Source: Thiothrix sp.
Lineage (GTDB): Bacteria; Pseudomonadota; Gammaproteobacteria; Thiotrichales; Thiotrichaceae
NCBI GenBank assembly: GCA_008015155.1
Contig: SSFA01000002.1
Location: forward strand, 1 to 40,493
DNA: 40,493 nucleotides
Direction: 5' to 3'
Positions within the stretch are counted from its first letter, which is position 1. Every line of letters begins with the position of its first letter. Made by a program: the position numbers and the translations under genes. Below, piece after piece: positions 1-8,667 of the stretch. The notes below the pieces were generated by a model, which was given only the letters and a program-made list of their open reading frames with translations, was not told where the DNA came from and ran no database searches.

Positions 1-1
1 G

Positions 2-838
2 CCACAGCAATTCCCCAGTGCTTTATTAGATGATAAATGGGCTTTTGCGGTTTGGCTAGAATCTAAACAAGACCTCACCACTGGCTTGCGCCAATGGTCA
101 TTGGATGAGCAAGCATCTTTAGTTTTTCCTTGTTTATTAAAAGCTAAACACTCATGGCAGGGCAGCATTAAACTGCCTAGAGGGTGGATTTGTCGCTGCG
201 AACAGGAGGTTCAACAGTCATTAGAGCAACTGAAGCAATTGGGTCTAGACCGTTCAGCCTTTTTTTTCCAAGAGTGGTTAGGTGATCAGGAGCATCAAAA
301 TATCTCGGTCTGTGGTTTCCACGATAGCCAAAATCATGCGCGCAATACGACTGCCATTGTTAAACGCCTATTATCTCATCAGCAACAAGGCCTCAGTTGT
401 GCAGCCATGGTAGAAACCATACCCGATCAATGGGACTTGCACACTAAAACTAAACAGATTCTCGATGCTCTCGCCTTCGTAGGCCCCTATGAACTGGAGT
501 TTATGCTCACACCTCAGCAACTGGTCGTGCTGGAATTAAATCCCCGTTTTTGGATGCAGCATGCGATTTTTCTACCACGAGGCAATGCCTTACTCAAACG
601 CTATTTTGCCTTGGACTCTAGCGCCGATCAGCAAGAACACAATCTAGAGAATCTAGTTTGGATTGATGGCCTGCATTTTAGCAAAGCATTACTCACTGGA
701 AATTGGCAGATTTTAAAAGTTTATGCCCGCAAGCGTTTCATCGACCGGCGTGAAACCCTAATTTGGCCACCGCTCAGTAGCTCGGTATGGATGCTTCTAG
801 GCCGGTTTTTAGCTAAACTGTCTGGCAAAGTTGAGTAG
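2..838 (+). CDS. ATP-grasp domain protein, 5'-truncated by window edge
   Basis: The frame is open from base 2 to the TAG at 836-838, so the true start lies upstream of the window. A TTG at 86 is an internal codon, because in-frame coding sequence continues before it. The visible part (about 278 residues) fits the C-terminal half of an ATP-grasp ligase. VFPCLLKAKHSW resembles the beta strand that carries the ATP-contacting lysine, FFFQEWLGD the adenine-binding hinge, and YELEFM followed by LELNPRFW the Glu and Glu/Asn metal ligands. Such enzymes join a carboxylate to an amine using ATP. In polysaccharide loci they often add amino acids or modify sugars, but the substrate here cannot be read. 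The neighbouring polysaccharide genes suggest a role in surface-glycan modification; this is inference. Confidence 0.7.
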   Translation, partial: PQQFPSALLDDKWAFAVWLESKQDLTTGLRQWSLDEQASLVFPCLLKAKHSWQGSIKLPRGWICRCEQEVQQSLEQLKQLGLDRSAFFFQEWLGDQEHQNISVCGFHDSQNHARNTTAIVKRLLSHQQQGLSCAAMVETIPDQWDLHTKTKQILDALAFVGPYELEFMLTPQQLVVLELNPRFWMQHAIFLPRGNALLKRYFALDSSADQQEHNLENLVWIDGLHFSKALLTGNWQILKVYARKRFIDRRETLIWPPLSSSVWMLLGRFLAKLSGKVE

Positions 839-861
839 CTAAGCACCTAAGTGCTTAATCG

Positions 862-889
862 GCTATTAAAAATAGCAGATGATTTTTTT
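862..889 (+). terminator. Candidate terminator after the ATP-grasp gene
   Basis: A 6-bp stem GCTATT/AATAGC (862-867 with 871-876, loop AAA) is followed after a short spacer by seven T residues at 883-889. A second hairpin just upstream has a perfect 7-bp stem, TAAGCAC (840-846) with GTGCTTA (851-857). The stems are weak and AT-rich, so termination is plausible rather than certain. Confidence 0.4.
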
Positions 890-1155
890 ATGCGCAGTGC
901 AAGACAGAGTTGTATAAACCTCAGATTTTGTATTAAAATGCCTGCTGTCGTAATATTGCAACAATTTACTATACTGTAGTTAGCATAAAGTAAATAGTTC
1001 ATACACTGACTGCTAAGACTTTTTGGTATTTTATGGTATAGTCAGGCAAAGCTAGACTATCATTTTTAAGTAGTGTAGGCTTTGTTTGGGTTAGAAACGG
1101 TAGTTCTAGTTTATGGGGCTGCCATCAGTTTACGTGTTTTTGGAGACAAACAGGA
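890..1155 (+). other. AT-rich intergenic leader, no gene seen
   Basis: No credible ORF or RNA was found. The stretch is AT-rich and probably holds the promoter of the exported protein that starts at 1156. A TATAGT at 1037-1042 could be a -10 box, but no -35-like hexamer stands 16-18 nt upstream, so no promoter is called. A ribosome binding site GGAG lies at 1142-1145, 10 nt before the ATG. Confidence 0.5.
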
Positions 1156-1659
1156 ATGAAAAAATTTAATTTAACAGCTCTGACAGCTGCTGTTTTGATG
1201 ACTGGTTCATTGTTCGCAAGCAGTGGTGCAATGGCTTCGGCTGCAAGTGAAAAAGATGGTGTAACTGCAGGTACTGCTTGTAAAGCTTACTCTTCTAGTT
1301 CAGAAGGTTCACTCAAGGCTGATTGGAGTACTGTCAAAGCAAGTAGTGCTGTATGGGTTCATTGCCCAGGTGCTGGTGTTACACCAGCTACAGCTACAAA
1401 CTTAGATGTTACTTTCAATCTTGAAATTCCAGTTGATGCTACGACAGACGTTTACAATTGCTATGTCGCTGAGCAATCTGCAACCGGGTCAACCCGTAAA
1501 GTCGCATGGAAAGCCGGTTCAGATGCTGGCCCAACAGCAGCAATTGTTGATACTTCTACCGCTGCTTTTGTAGGCTCTACAGCTACTGCACCCCTAACTT
1601 ACACAGGTGGTTGTAAGTTAGGTGCTAAGCATATGTTACATTCTGTAATTGTAAAGTAA
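1156..1659 (+). CDS. Exported four-cysteine protein of unknown function
   Basis: This 167-residue protein is not recognised. It begins with a clear Sec signal peptide: KK at residues 3-4, a hydrophobic stretch, and a likely cleavage site after AMA near residue 27. The mature part is rich in Ala, Thr, Ser and Val. It has four cysteines (about residues 42, 70, 102 and 153), which would allow two disulfides in the periplasm or outside the cell. The composition suggests a small beta-rich domain. GGAG 10 nt upstream supports the ATG. The gene stands alone between two terminator-like hairpins, so it is probably monocistronic. A pilin or adhesin-like secreted role is possible, but no motif supports it. 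Confidence 0.75.
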   Translation: MKKFNLTALTAAVLMTGSLFASSGAMASAASEKDGVTAGTACKAYSSSSEGSLKADWSTVKASSAVWVHCPGAGVTPATATNLDVTFNLEIPVDATTDVYNCYVAEQSATGSTRKVAWKAGSDAGPTAAIVDTSTAAFVGSTATAPLTYTGGCKLGAKHMLHSVIVK

Positions 1660-1701
1660 AAGCCCCTTAAGTAAAAAAAGCTTGGCTGATTTGCCTAGCT
1701 G

Positions 1702-1731
1702 ATAACTAAACCCTTTTTAGGGTTTAGTTAT
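1702..1731 (+). terminator. Strong hairpin terminator after the exported protein
   Basis: A perfect 13-bp inverted repeat, ATAACTAAACCCT at 1702-1714 with its complement at 1719-1731, closes a TTTT loop. Only a short T run (1731-1733) follows. It lies 42 nt past the stop codon at 1659 and isolates that gene from the next one. Confidence 0.6.
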
Positions 1732-1795
1732 TTGGAGTTAGTACTCTGTTTTTAGTGGTCTTATATTAAGTTTATTAGTTGTAAACTCCCTTTTT

Positions 1796-2611
1796 ATGTC
1801 CAAAAATATATATTACTTTGTAATCCTACTATTAGGCACTGTCCTCATTAATACCGTTGTCACTAAGTGGTTGTACCCAAGTTCTCCCCAGTCCAACACT
1901 GAAGAACAACTGGATCAGGTTTTACAGGGCGTTAAACAACAATCTGCATCAATCTCAGCACTTGAAAGTAGCCTAAAACGCTTAGGTACTGAAGTCAGTC
2001 GGCTTGACTCTAAAATTAATCAAGTGCAGGACAAAGCGCCGTCTGTACCTACTTCAACCACTACTCAATTAACAGCACCAGTTTCTGATGAGCGTTTAAC
2101 TAAAGTCGACAAGCAGCTAGCTGATTTAGAACAGCAATTGACAGCTTTATTAGCTAACCAGAACCAAACGCAGCCTACCGATTTACAAAATGTGCCATCC
2201 GAAGTCCCTGATCCTTATGCAGGAATGATGCCTGAGCAGATTAAACAGCAGCAAGAATTAGCACGCCAACAACAACAACAACTGCTAAATAACACAATTA
2301 GTTCCACAATTGACCCAAGTAAAACTTCTCAAATAAGCAGTAGTTTTGAATCTTACCTGAACACTGCAAAAATTACAGGCTCACCACCGCAGGTTGACTG
2401 TGGTACTACACTCTGGCGCTTTCAGTTTAGTCAGGCTACTTTGCTCACTAGTACGGGCGAGGAAGTCGATCCTATGATGGCTTTGATGGAGTCAGGTGCA
2501 TTTCCAGCTGATGGCACACAACGTACTATAATCACTGAGAAAACTGCACAAGGCGGTATGGACTTATATGTGGGCAATGCGGATGATTTTCCTAAATCCC
2601 CAACGCAGTAA
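1796..2611 (+). CDS. Inner-membrane-anchored coiled-coil protein, unknown
   Basis: This 271-residue protein is unrecognised. Residues 5-22 form one hydrophobic segment with no cleavage site, so it is probably anchored to the inner membrane with most of the chain in the periplasm. Residues about 35-125 look coiled-coil (repeated Leu with Gln, Glu and Lys; for example LESSLKRLGTEVSRLDSKI). Next comes a Gln-rich stretch near 150-165. The C-terminal 80 residues look globular and hold the only cysteine (VDCGTTLW). No good Shine-Dalgarno precedes the ATG, so the start is moderately secure. It lies just upstream of the polysaccharide genes, but no link in function can be shown. Confidence 0.65.
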   Translation: MSKNIYYFVILLLGTVLINTVVTKWLYPSSPQSNTEEQLDQVLQGVKQQSASISALESSLKRLGTEVSRLDSKINQVQDKAPSVPTSTTTQLTAPVSDERLTKVDKQLADLEQQLTALLANQNQTQPTDLQNVPSEVPDPYAGMMPEQIKQQQELARQQQQQLLNNTISSTIDPSKTSQISSSFESYLNTAKITGSPPQVDCGTTLWRFQFSQATLLTSTGEEVDPMMALMESGAFPADGTQRTIITEKTAQGGMDLYVGNADDFPKSPTQ

Positions 2612-2635
2612 GCTTTAGTTGATACTTAAAATGCT

Positions 2636-4000
2636 GTGCGCATAGACCTTAAAAAAAACTGTCTAGTTTGGCTGGAAAGCTTACTCAAAGAACGCTTCCA
2701 GCCTGAACTCAGCTTACATATCCAAGCCGACGGGCAACTACAACTTCGCCTGCCTACACAGACCTGTGTTATAAACCTGTCACCTTTAAGTGACTGTTTT
2801 TTTCAAGCTAACCATGATTTACCTTGCACCCAGTGGGCTGGTGCTAATGAGGGTTGGCCTACTCCCCTTAACAGCCCCTTACCCGCACCGGGAGCTACTC
2901 AATTACCCACACCCCTGATTAGTCAGACTGAAGCTCATTACAGTATTGCTTATGATCTTCTTGGTCTCACCTATTGGATGCTCACACGGCAAGAAGAAAT
3001 CGGCAGTACGAGCCTAGACCAGCATGGGCGTTTCCCCGCTACTGCGTCTCATGCCTATAAGCATCACTACCTCGAGCGCCCGATTGTAGATGAATGGCTA
3101 GCGATCTTAGGTCAAGTGATGCAGCGTGCTTGGCCGCAGCTCAGTTTGAAGCAGCCTGCATTCTGCATCAAAGTTTCGCATGATGTTGATCATCCTAGCC
3201 TCTACGGCTTTTGCTCTCCAGCTACCCTAATACGTAGGCTAGGTCGGGATCTAATTAAACACCATGATTTTAAGAGCTTCAAAAACTTATTGCACGCACC
3301 TTGGATTCGTCTGAACACCCAGCAAGTTATTCACCCACAAGACCCCTATAATACTTTTGACTGGTTAATGGATCTCTCTGAGCATTATGGCTTAGTCAGT
3401 GCCTTTTATTTTATTTGTGGCGGACGAGCCCCTCAAGATGCTGATTATCAACCAGAGCATCCGGCTATTCGTGCCCTCATGCGCAGTATCCACGAACGCG
3501 GACACGAAATTGGCCTACACCCCAGTTATAACACTTATCAAAATCCCCAAGCCATTGTTACTGAGGCTCAGCGCTTGAAAAGAATTTGTGCAGAAGAAAA
3601 TATCCAGCAAGCACAATGGGGAGGGCGAATGCACTATCTGCGTTGGGAGCAACCGACCACTTTACAAGGTTGGGAACAAGCCGGTATGGATTATGACAGT
3701 AGTCTCGGCTATGCTGATCACCCAGGATTTCGCTGTGGAACTTGCTTTGAATATCCCGCTTTTGATCCGATAAAGCAGGAAATACTCCATTTACGCATTC
3801 GCCCCTTAATTGTGATGGAATGTTCGATTATTGCTGAAAACTATCTGGGCTTAGGCTACAGTGAAGACACTTTAAAGGCTTTTTTGAATCTCAAAGAAAC
3901 CTGTCGAACACTGGGGGGGCAATTTACTATGCTTTGGCATAATAGCTATTTTCCTCATCAAGAAGCTAAACAACTTTATCGCCATCTACTGGCTTGCTAA
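2636..4000 (+). CDS. Polysaccharide deacetylase-like (NodB fold) protein
   Basis: The protein has 454 residues and starts at GTG 2636. An in-frame stop at 2627-2629 and no earlier start codon force that choice; the ATG at 2631 is out of frame and closes at once. Around residues 180-186, VSHDVDHP matches the Asp-Asp motif of carbohydrate esterase family 4 (metal and catalytic base). GHEIGLHPSYNTY matches the second, histidine-containing motif, and MLWHNSYF near the C-terminus the last one. An N-terminal domain of about 170 residues precedes the catalytic part, as in long cytoplasmic relatives found in capsule and O-antigen loci. Removal of N-acetyl groups from a saccharide intermediate is likely; the exact substrate is unknown. 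Confidence 0.75.
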   Translation: MRIDLKKNCLVWLESLLKERFQPELSLHIQADGQLQLRLPTQTCVINLSPLSDCFFQANHDLPCTQWAGANEGWPTPLNSPLPAPGATQLPTPLISQTEAHYSIAYDLLGLTYWMLTRQEEIGSTSLDQHGRFPATASHAYKHHYLERPIVDEWLAILGQVMQRAWPQLSLKQPAFCIKVSHDVDHPSLYGFCSPATLIRRLGRDLIKHHDFKSFKNLLHAPWIRLNTQQVIHPQDPYNTFDWLMDLSEHYGLVSAFYFICGGRAPQDADYQPEHPAIRALMRSIHERGHEIGLHPSYNTYQNPQAIVTEAQRLKRICAEENIQQAQWGGRMHYLRWEQPTTLQGWEQAGMDYDSSLGYADHPGFRCGTCFEYPAFDPIKQEILHLRIRPLIVMECSIIAENYLGLGYSEDTLKAFLNLKETCRTLGGQFTMLWHNSYFPHQEAKQLYRHLLAC

Positions 4001-4058
4001 TCAGCATTCAATTTGCAATTCTGTCTAGTGATAATCGTATAGAATAGATAAAAACAGT

Positions 4059-5447
4059 ATGTTCCTTAGTATCTCTTTTATTACACTTGCGCTCTCATTT
4101 TTTCTTTTCAGATCAGTCGCCGGTAGTTTAGCACTCACCAAAATCAACTTAGTTTCTTGGATTTTTTATTATAATTTAGTTATTCAAAGTTTTATTGCCT
4201 CAGTATTGATTATTAATAACTGGGATAATCACTACATCATCAATACCCTTGAGTATGAGTCACGCTTATATGGGTGGATGGCCGTTCAATACACGATGTT
4301 AGCCATGCCTTTAGGCATGTGGCTTGCAGTTTATTTGCATGGCTGGTCATCCAATAGAGCTATTTTCTCTGCTTATCTTGAGCAACCTATCCAGACTACT
4401 ATTAGCCCTAATGATAGCTATATTAGATATCCTTTATATATTTTATCAATAATCGCTATTGCCTCAGTGCTTTATACTCTTGCCCTGCTTGATACTAATC
4501 CATTAATGGCTGTATTCAGTGGTTTTGATTCAGAAGCCCTGGCGGGTCTCCGGCAAGATGCAAGCCGCCAATTTTCAGGCAATATCTATGTACGAAATAT
4601 CTTTGCTATAGGTTTAACACCCGTCTTAAGCTATATAGCCTTTGCTTACTGGAAGCTCACTCAATCAAAAACAGATTTTTTGTGGTTCCTGTTGATGTTT
4701 ATAGCTTCCTTTTTTATAAAGACTTATGATTTATCTAAAGCTCCTTTTATTTTCTTTATTTTAGGCTTTTTATTTCTATATGTACTCATACAAGGTGGAG
4801 TGAGTAAAAAAATATTTTTGTTTTTTGTCAGTATAGCATTTTTACTAATTTTATTAGCCTATTACTTGCTCATGGACAATGCTAATCTGAGCGAACTATT
4901 AAATTACAATACAGGGATTGGCGGACGCTTATTACTCACCCAAGCAGCAGGCACTTACTTTGCCTTTGAGCATTTTCCATCATCCAACCCTTTTATAGGT
5001 ATTGCTTCACTTTCTAGCTTTATTAGCAACCTTTTAGGCCTAGAACAGAGTGAACGAGCAGCACGCATTATGATGGCTATTTTCCATCCTGCTAGTGTAG
5101 ATGCGGGCTTGGCTGGCGTTATGAATAGTCTATTTATTGCTGAAGCTTGGGCTAACTTTGGGTGGACAGGAGTAATTATTTCACCGATTTATGTTGGCTT
5201 TCTGGTTCAATTATTATTTCTATTTTTCTTGAAGTCTAAAAAGACACCTATAATGTTGGGATTGTTCACCCACTTTAGTTGCTCACTCCCTATTACAGGC
5301 GGTATGAATGACTTCATTTATAACGCAGGTATCTTAATAACAATCATTATTTTCGCAACTGTATACTTTATTGCTAGCTTTTTAAAAATAACCCAAGGAT
5401 TCGAGTGTGAAAATACTCTTTCACCATCCATTACCGCTAAACCCTAA
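4059..5447 (+). CDS. O-antigen/repeat-unit polymerase (Wzy-like)
   Basis: This 462-residue protein is almost wholly hydrophobic, with about 10-12 predicted membrane segments and a longer polar loop in the second half (around residues 285-355). That is typical of Wzy and oligosaccharide repeat-unit polymerases, which join lipid-linked repeat units on the periplasmic face of the inner membrane. Wzy proteins diverge greatly in sequence, so the call rests on topology, length and position inside a glycan cluster. The gene is visibly A+T-rich even beside its neighbours, as is common for wzy genes exchanged between strains. Its last 41 nt overlap the next glycosyltransferase gene. An alternative is another multi-pass glycan membrane protein. 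Confidence 0.7.
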   Translation: MFLSISFITLALSFFLFRSVAGSLALTKINLVSWIFYYNLVIQSFIASVLIINNWDNHYIINTLEYESRLYGWMAVQYTMLAMPLGMWLAVYLHGWSSNRAIFSAYLEQPIQTTISPNDSYIRYPLYILSIIAIASVLYTLALLDTNPLMAVFSGFDSEALAGLRQDASRQFSGNIYVRNIFAIGLTPVLSYIAFAYWKLTQSKTDFLWFLLMFIASFFIKTYDLSKAPFIFFILGFLFLYVLIQGGVSKKIFLFFVSIAFLLILLAYYLLMDNANLSELLNYNTGIGGRLLLTQAAGTYFAFEHFPSSNPFIGIASLSSFISNLLGLEQSERAARIMMAIFHPASVDAGLAGVMNSLFIAEAWANFGWTGVIISPIYVGFLVQLLFLFFLKSKKTPIMLGLFTHFSCSLPITGGMNDFIYNAGILITIIIFATVYFIASFLKITQGFECENTLSPSITAKP

Positions 5448-6501
5448 TGCAGTTTCTGCTAGTGGAATCAGACCCTTGAAGATGTTGGAAGCATTTCAAG
5501 AGCTTGGTTGTGAAGTTGATATTATAGCGGGATACTCATCTGAACGAAAAAAGCAAATAGCTAAAGTTAAGGAAAATATAAACAATGGCTTGCACTACGA
5601 TTTTATGTATGCAGAAAGCTCTTCTGCGCCAACGACTTTAACAGACCCACATCATCTCCCCTTAAATCCCTTACTTGACTATTTATTTTTTCGTTTTTGT
5701 AAGAAAAATGGCATTCCTATTGGGCTCTTCTATCGTGATATCTATTGGCTTTTTGCAAGCTATGGGGAGCACCTAAATCCCTTAAAAATTATGGCTGCTA
5801 AAGGCGCTTATTATTTTGATCTACTAGTATATCAACAAACACTAAAATGGCTTTACTTACCTTCACTTAAAATGGGTGAGTATATACCTAATATTAATCC
5901 TCTTATGTTTAAAGCTTTACCGCCTGGGCATATTATGCCTAAACTGAATATTCAGCGCTCAGTTCAACGGAAAAATCGACCACTTAAGCTTTTTTATGTA
6001 GGCGGCATTTCTAGTTACTATCAGTTACATAAGCTGTTCACTGCTGTCCAGAAACAACCAGAAATAGAACTAACCATTTGCACTCGTCAAGCTGAATGGC
6101 ATACGGTTATGCATGAATATCCACTCACTAGCTCTAATATCAAAATTATTCATTTATCGGGGCTTGCAATGCAAGAAGAGTTACTTCAATGTGATATTGC
6201 AGTACTTTTTGTAAAGCCCCAAGAATATAGAGACTTTGCCGTACCTTTGAAACTTTATGAGTATCTCGGCTATCAAAAACCGATCCTTGCTAGTAAAGCC
6301 ACTTTAGCTGGCGATTTTGTTGAGCAGCACGGGATAGGTTGGAGTATACCTTATGATTGTGATGAAGTGACTCAATTCTTTTCTGAGCTACTCACCAACC
6401 CCAATCTAATGGAGTCCATTCACCTCAACATACAGAAAACAGCTCCACAGCATTCATGGCGCGCAAGAGCAGAGCAAGTGATTCAGGATTTAACTCAATG
6501 A
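5407..6501 (+). CDS. Glycosyltransferase, GT4-like
   Basis: The protein has 364 residues with a GT-B fold pattern. The N-terminus MKILFHHPLPLN leads into a SGIRPLKMLEAFQELG region typical of GT4 acceptor domains. The C-terminal half has LFYVGGIS and, later, a VPLKLYEYLGYQKPILAS stretch, the nucleotide-sugar binding region in which the usual Glu follows Lys-Leu-Tyr. The start is GTG at 5407: AAGGA at 5395-5399 stands 7 nt upstream. This makes a 41-nt overlap with the polymerase gene, so the two are probably translationally coupled. The sugar donor cannot be deduced. Confidence 0.75.
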   Translation: MKILFHHPLPLNPNAVSASGIRPLKMLEAFQELGCEVDIIAGYSSERKKQIAKVKENINNGLHYDFMYAESSSAPTTLTDPHHLPLNPLLDYLFFRFCKKNGIPIGLFYRDIYWLFASYGEHLNPLKIMAAKGAYYFDLLVYQQTLKWLYLPSLKMGEYIPNINPLMFKALPPGHIMPKLNIQRSVQRKNRPLKLFYVGGISSYYQLHKLFTAVQKQPEIELTICTRQAEWHTVMHEYPLTSSNIKIIHLSGLAMQEELLQCDIAVLFVKPQEYRDFAVPLKLYEYLGYQKPILASKATLAGDFVEQHGIGWSIPYDCDEVTQFFSELLTNPNLMESIHLNIQKTAPQHSWRARAEQVIQDLTQ

Positions 6502-7580
6502 AAATTGCTTTACTTGCTAGTGCTTCATCTATTCACACCGCTCGTTGGGCAAATGGTCTAAATGCTTTAGGCCACGAAGTCCATGTGATTACACAACAGC
6601 CTGTTAGTGAGGCTTTCACTCCAAACGTGAAAGTTCATGTCTTTCCCAACCATGGAAGCTTAGGTTACTTTACAATGGCAGCTGCTGTTAGAAAATTAGT
6701 GCGCCATCTCAAACCTGATATTTTAAATGCACACTATGCAAGTGGCTATGGAACGACAGCAAGGCTTGTTGATTTTCATCCTTATTTATTATCTGTTTGG
6801 GGTAGTGATGTGTACGACTTCCCCTATATTTCTCCACTTCACAACTATTTACTAAAAAAAAATCTTTATGCTGCAGATGCAATTGCATCCACTAGTTACT
6901 GTATGGCAGAACAAACAAAGTCACTAGCTAATCACCTACCTGTAATTCATATTACTCCCTTTGGAGTTGACTTAGACAAATTTAAACCGATTAACATAAC
7001 AAAACCTTTTAATAATGAAGCTATCGTCATCGGTACTGTGAAAACCCTAAGCGAAAAGTATGGTATAAAATATCTCCTCCGAGCCTTCAAAATAGTTAGC
7101 AAAAAACATTCAAATTTACCTTTAAAGCTTTTAATAGTGGGTGGCGGTAATTTAGAAAGAAAATTAAAGCAATTAGCTGTAGAGTTGGAGATTGCAGAAA
7201 ATACTCTTTTTACTGGAAAAGTTCATCATGAAGAAATTCCAAGCTATCAAAACATGTTAGATGTCTCTGTCTCTGTCTCTGTCTCTAACAGCGAAAGCTT
7301 TGGAGTTGCCATTATTGAAGCAAGTGCTTGTGCTAAACCTGTAGTAGTTAGTAATGTAGGAGGACTGCCTGAAGTAGTCGAAGATGGTATAACAGGGATT
7401 ATTGTTCCTCCGGCAAATCCTGAAGCGACCGCAGATGCAATAGAAAAGTTAATTTTAGATCCACGCTTAAGAGAGCAGATGGGGCAAGCTGGTCGCCAAA
7501 GAGTAGAACGTTTATATGCATGGAATAATAACGTCCAGCACATGGTTGGCGTTTATGAATCCTTATTGAGAAAACCCTAA
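6498..7580 (+). CDS. Glycosyltransferase family 4
   Basis: The start is set at ATG 6498, which overlaps the previous stop as ATGA with AGG about 10 nt upstream. An upstream in-frame ATG at 6456 would add 14 unlikely residues. The protein has 360 residues with classic GT4 features: an N-terminal SIHTARWANGLNALGHEVHV acceptor domain, LSVWGSDVYDFPY, and PFGVDLDKFKP at the domain junction. Further on come LLIVGGGNLERKLK, SFGVAIIEASACAKPVV (the EX7E-type retaining motif) and NVGGLPEVVEDG. It transfers a sugar from a nucleotide donor to the growing lipid-linked repeat unit in the cytoplasm. A GTCTCT tandem repeat within the gene encodes VS four times just before the EX7E motif. Confidence 0.88.
   Translation: MKIALLASASSIHTARWANGLNALGHEVHVITQQPVSEAFTPNVKVHVFPNHGSLGYFTMAAAVRKLVRHLKPDILNAHYASGYGTTARLVDFHPYLLSVWGSDVYDFPYISPLHNYLLKKNLYAADAIASTSYCMAEQTKSLANHLPVIHITPFGVDLDKFKPINITKPFNNEAIVIGTVKTLSEKYGIKYLLRAFKIVSKKHSNLPLKLLIVGGGNLERKLKQLAVELEIAENTLFTGKVHHEEIPSYQNMLDVSVSVSVSNSESFGVAIIEASACAKPVVVSNVGGLPEVVEDGITGIIVPPANPEATADAIEKLILDPRLREQMGQAGRQRVERLYAWNNNVQHMVGVYESLLRKP
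7263..7286 (+). repeat. Four tandem GTCTCT hexamers inside a glycosyltransferase
   Basis: The hexamer GTCTCT occurs four times in a row and is exactly in codon phase (GTC TCT), encoding Val-Ser four times at residues about 256-263. Each gain or loss of a unit would add or remove two residues without a frameshift. The tract lies directly before the donor-binding SESFG motif. Confidence 0.85.
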
Positions 7581-7581
7581 T

Positions 7582-8667
7582 ATGAAAATACTCACTGTTC
7601 TTGGAGCTCGCCCCCAATTCATCAAGGCTGCTGCTGTTAGTAATACTTTTGCCCAATACCATACAATCAAGGAAATTCTTCTGCATACTGGGCAACACTA
7701 CGATAACAATATGTCGGACGTATTTTTTGAAGAGTTAGGCATCCCTAAGCCAGCATACAATCTTGGCATAGGTGGTGGATTACATGGCGCGATGACAGGC
7801 GCACAACTAGCGGGAATTGAGGAAATTCTGCTAAAAGAAACCCCTGACTGGGTGTTAGTTTATGGTGATACGAACTCAACTTTAGCCGGAGCTTTAGCGG
7901 CAACTAAACTACATATCCCAGTCGCCCATGTCGAGGCAGGATTGCGCTCGTTCAACCGCAAAATGCCAGAAGAAATTAACCGCATAGTCACCGATCATAT
8001 CAGCACCGCTCTATTTGCCCCTACCGCCACTGCTATGCAGCATTTGGCAAACGAAGGCCTTCCTACAGAACTTTGCCATCAAGTGGGTGATGTCATGTAC
8101 GATGCAGCTCTCCTGTTTGGCGAACGTGCTAAGCAACATTCAACCATAATCAATCAGCTTGATCTACGAGCAGGCGAATACATCCTTACCACCATTCACC
8201 GCGCTGAAAATACGGATAATTTGCAACGTTTGCAAACCATACTGCAAAGCTTACAAGAAGTCTCATCAAGGTTGCCTGTCGTCTGGCCTGTTCATCCACG
8301 GACAAGAAAACTTTTAGAACAAAATGGACTACGTAAGTTGTTAGGCAGTCAAGTTCAGTTGATTGATCCCGTAGGCTATTTAGACATGCTGATGCTAGAA
8401 CAACACGCTGCTCTAGTTGCTACTGATAGTGGAGGCGTACAAAAAGAAGCCTTTTTCTATCAAGTTCCCTGCGTAACACTACGTGATGAAACCGAATGGG
8501 TAGAGTTAGTTGCAGCAGGATGGAATTATTTAGCACCACCAATCAGCACAACTAGCGTAACCAAAACATTATTATCCGCTGTAAAATCACAAGGAACACC
8601 TGTTCAGCCTTATGGTAACGGCTCTAGTAGTTCGCAAATTGCTAATGTTCTACTTGCTACCCTATGA
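7582..8667 (+). CDS. wecB: UDP-N-acetylglucosamine 2-epimerase (non-hydrolysing)
   Basis: The protein has 361 residues, close to the family's usual length of about 370. It interconverts UDP-GlcNAc and UDP-ManNAc in the cytoplasm. Visible family motifs are LGARPQFIKAAAV at the N-terminus, HTGQHYDNNMSDVFFEELGI, YGDTNSTLAGALAA, HVEAGLRSFNRKMPEEINR (with the conserved Glu residues), TIHRAENTDN, PVHPRTRK and ATDSGGVQKEA. It starts one base after the preceding stop and overlaps the next gene by 4 nt (ATGA). UDP-ManNAc can feed ManNAc or ManNAcA residues of the polysaccharide. No UDP-ManNAc dehydrogenase (WecC) is seen in the window, so the product may be used directly or oxidised by an enzyme encoded elsewhere. 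Confidence 0.95.
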   Translation: MKILTVLGARPQFIKAAAVSNTFAQYHTIKEILLHTGQHYDNNMSDVFFEELGIPKPAYNLGIGGGLHGAMTGAQLAGIEEILLKETPDWVLVYGDTNSTLAGALAATKLHIPVAHVEAGLRSFNRKMPEEINRIVTDHISTALFAPTATAMQHLANEGLPTELCHQVGDVMYDAALLFGERAKQHSTIINQLDLRAGEYILTTIHRAENTDNLQRLQTILQSLQEVSSRLPVVWPVHPRTRKLLEQNGLRKLLGSQVQLIDPVGYLDMLMLEQHAALVATDSGGVQKEAFFYQVPCVTLRDETEWVELVAAGWNYLAPPISTTSVTKTLLSAVKSQGTPVQPYGNGSSSSQIANVLLATL

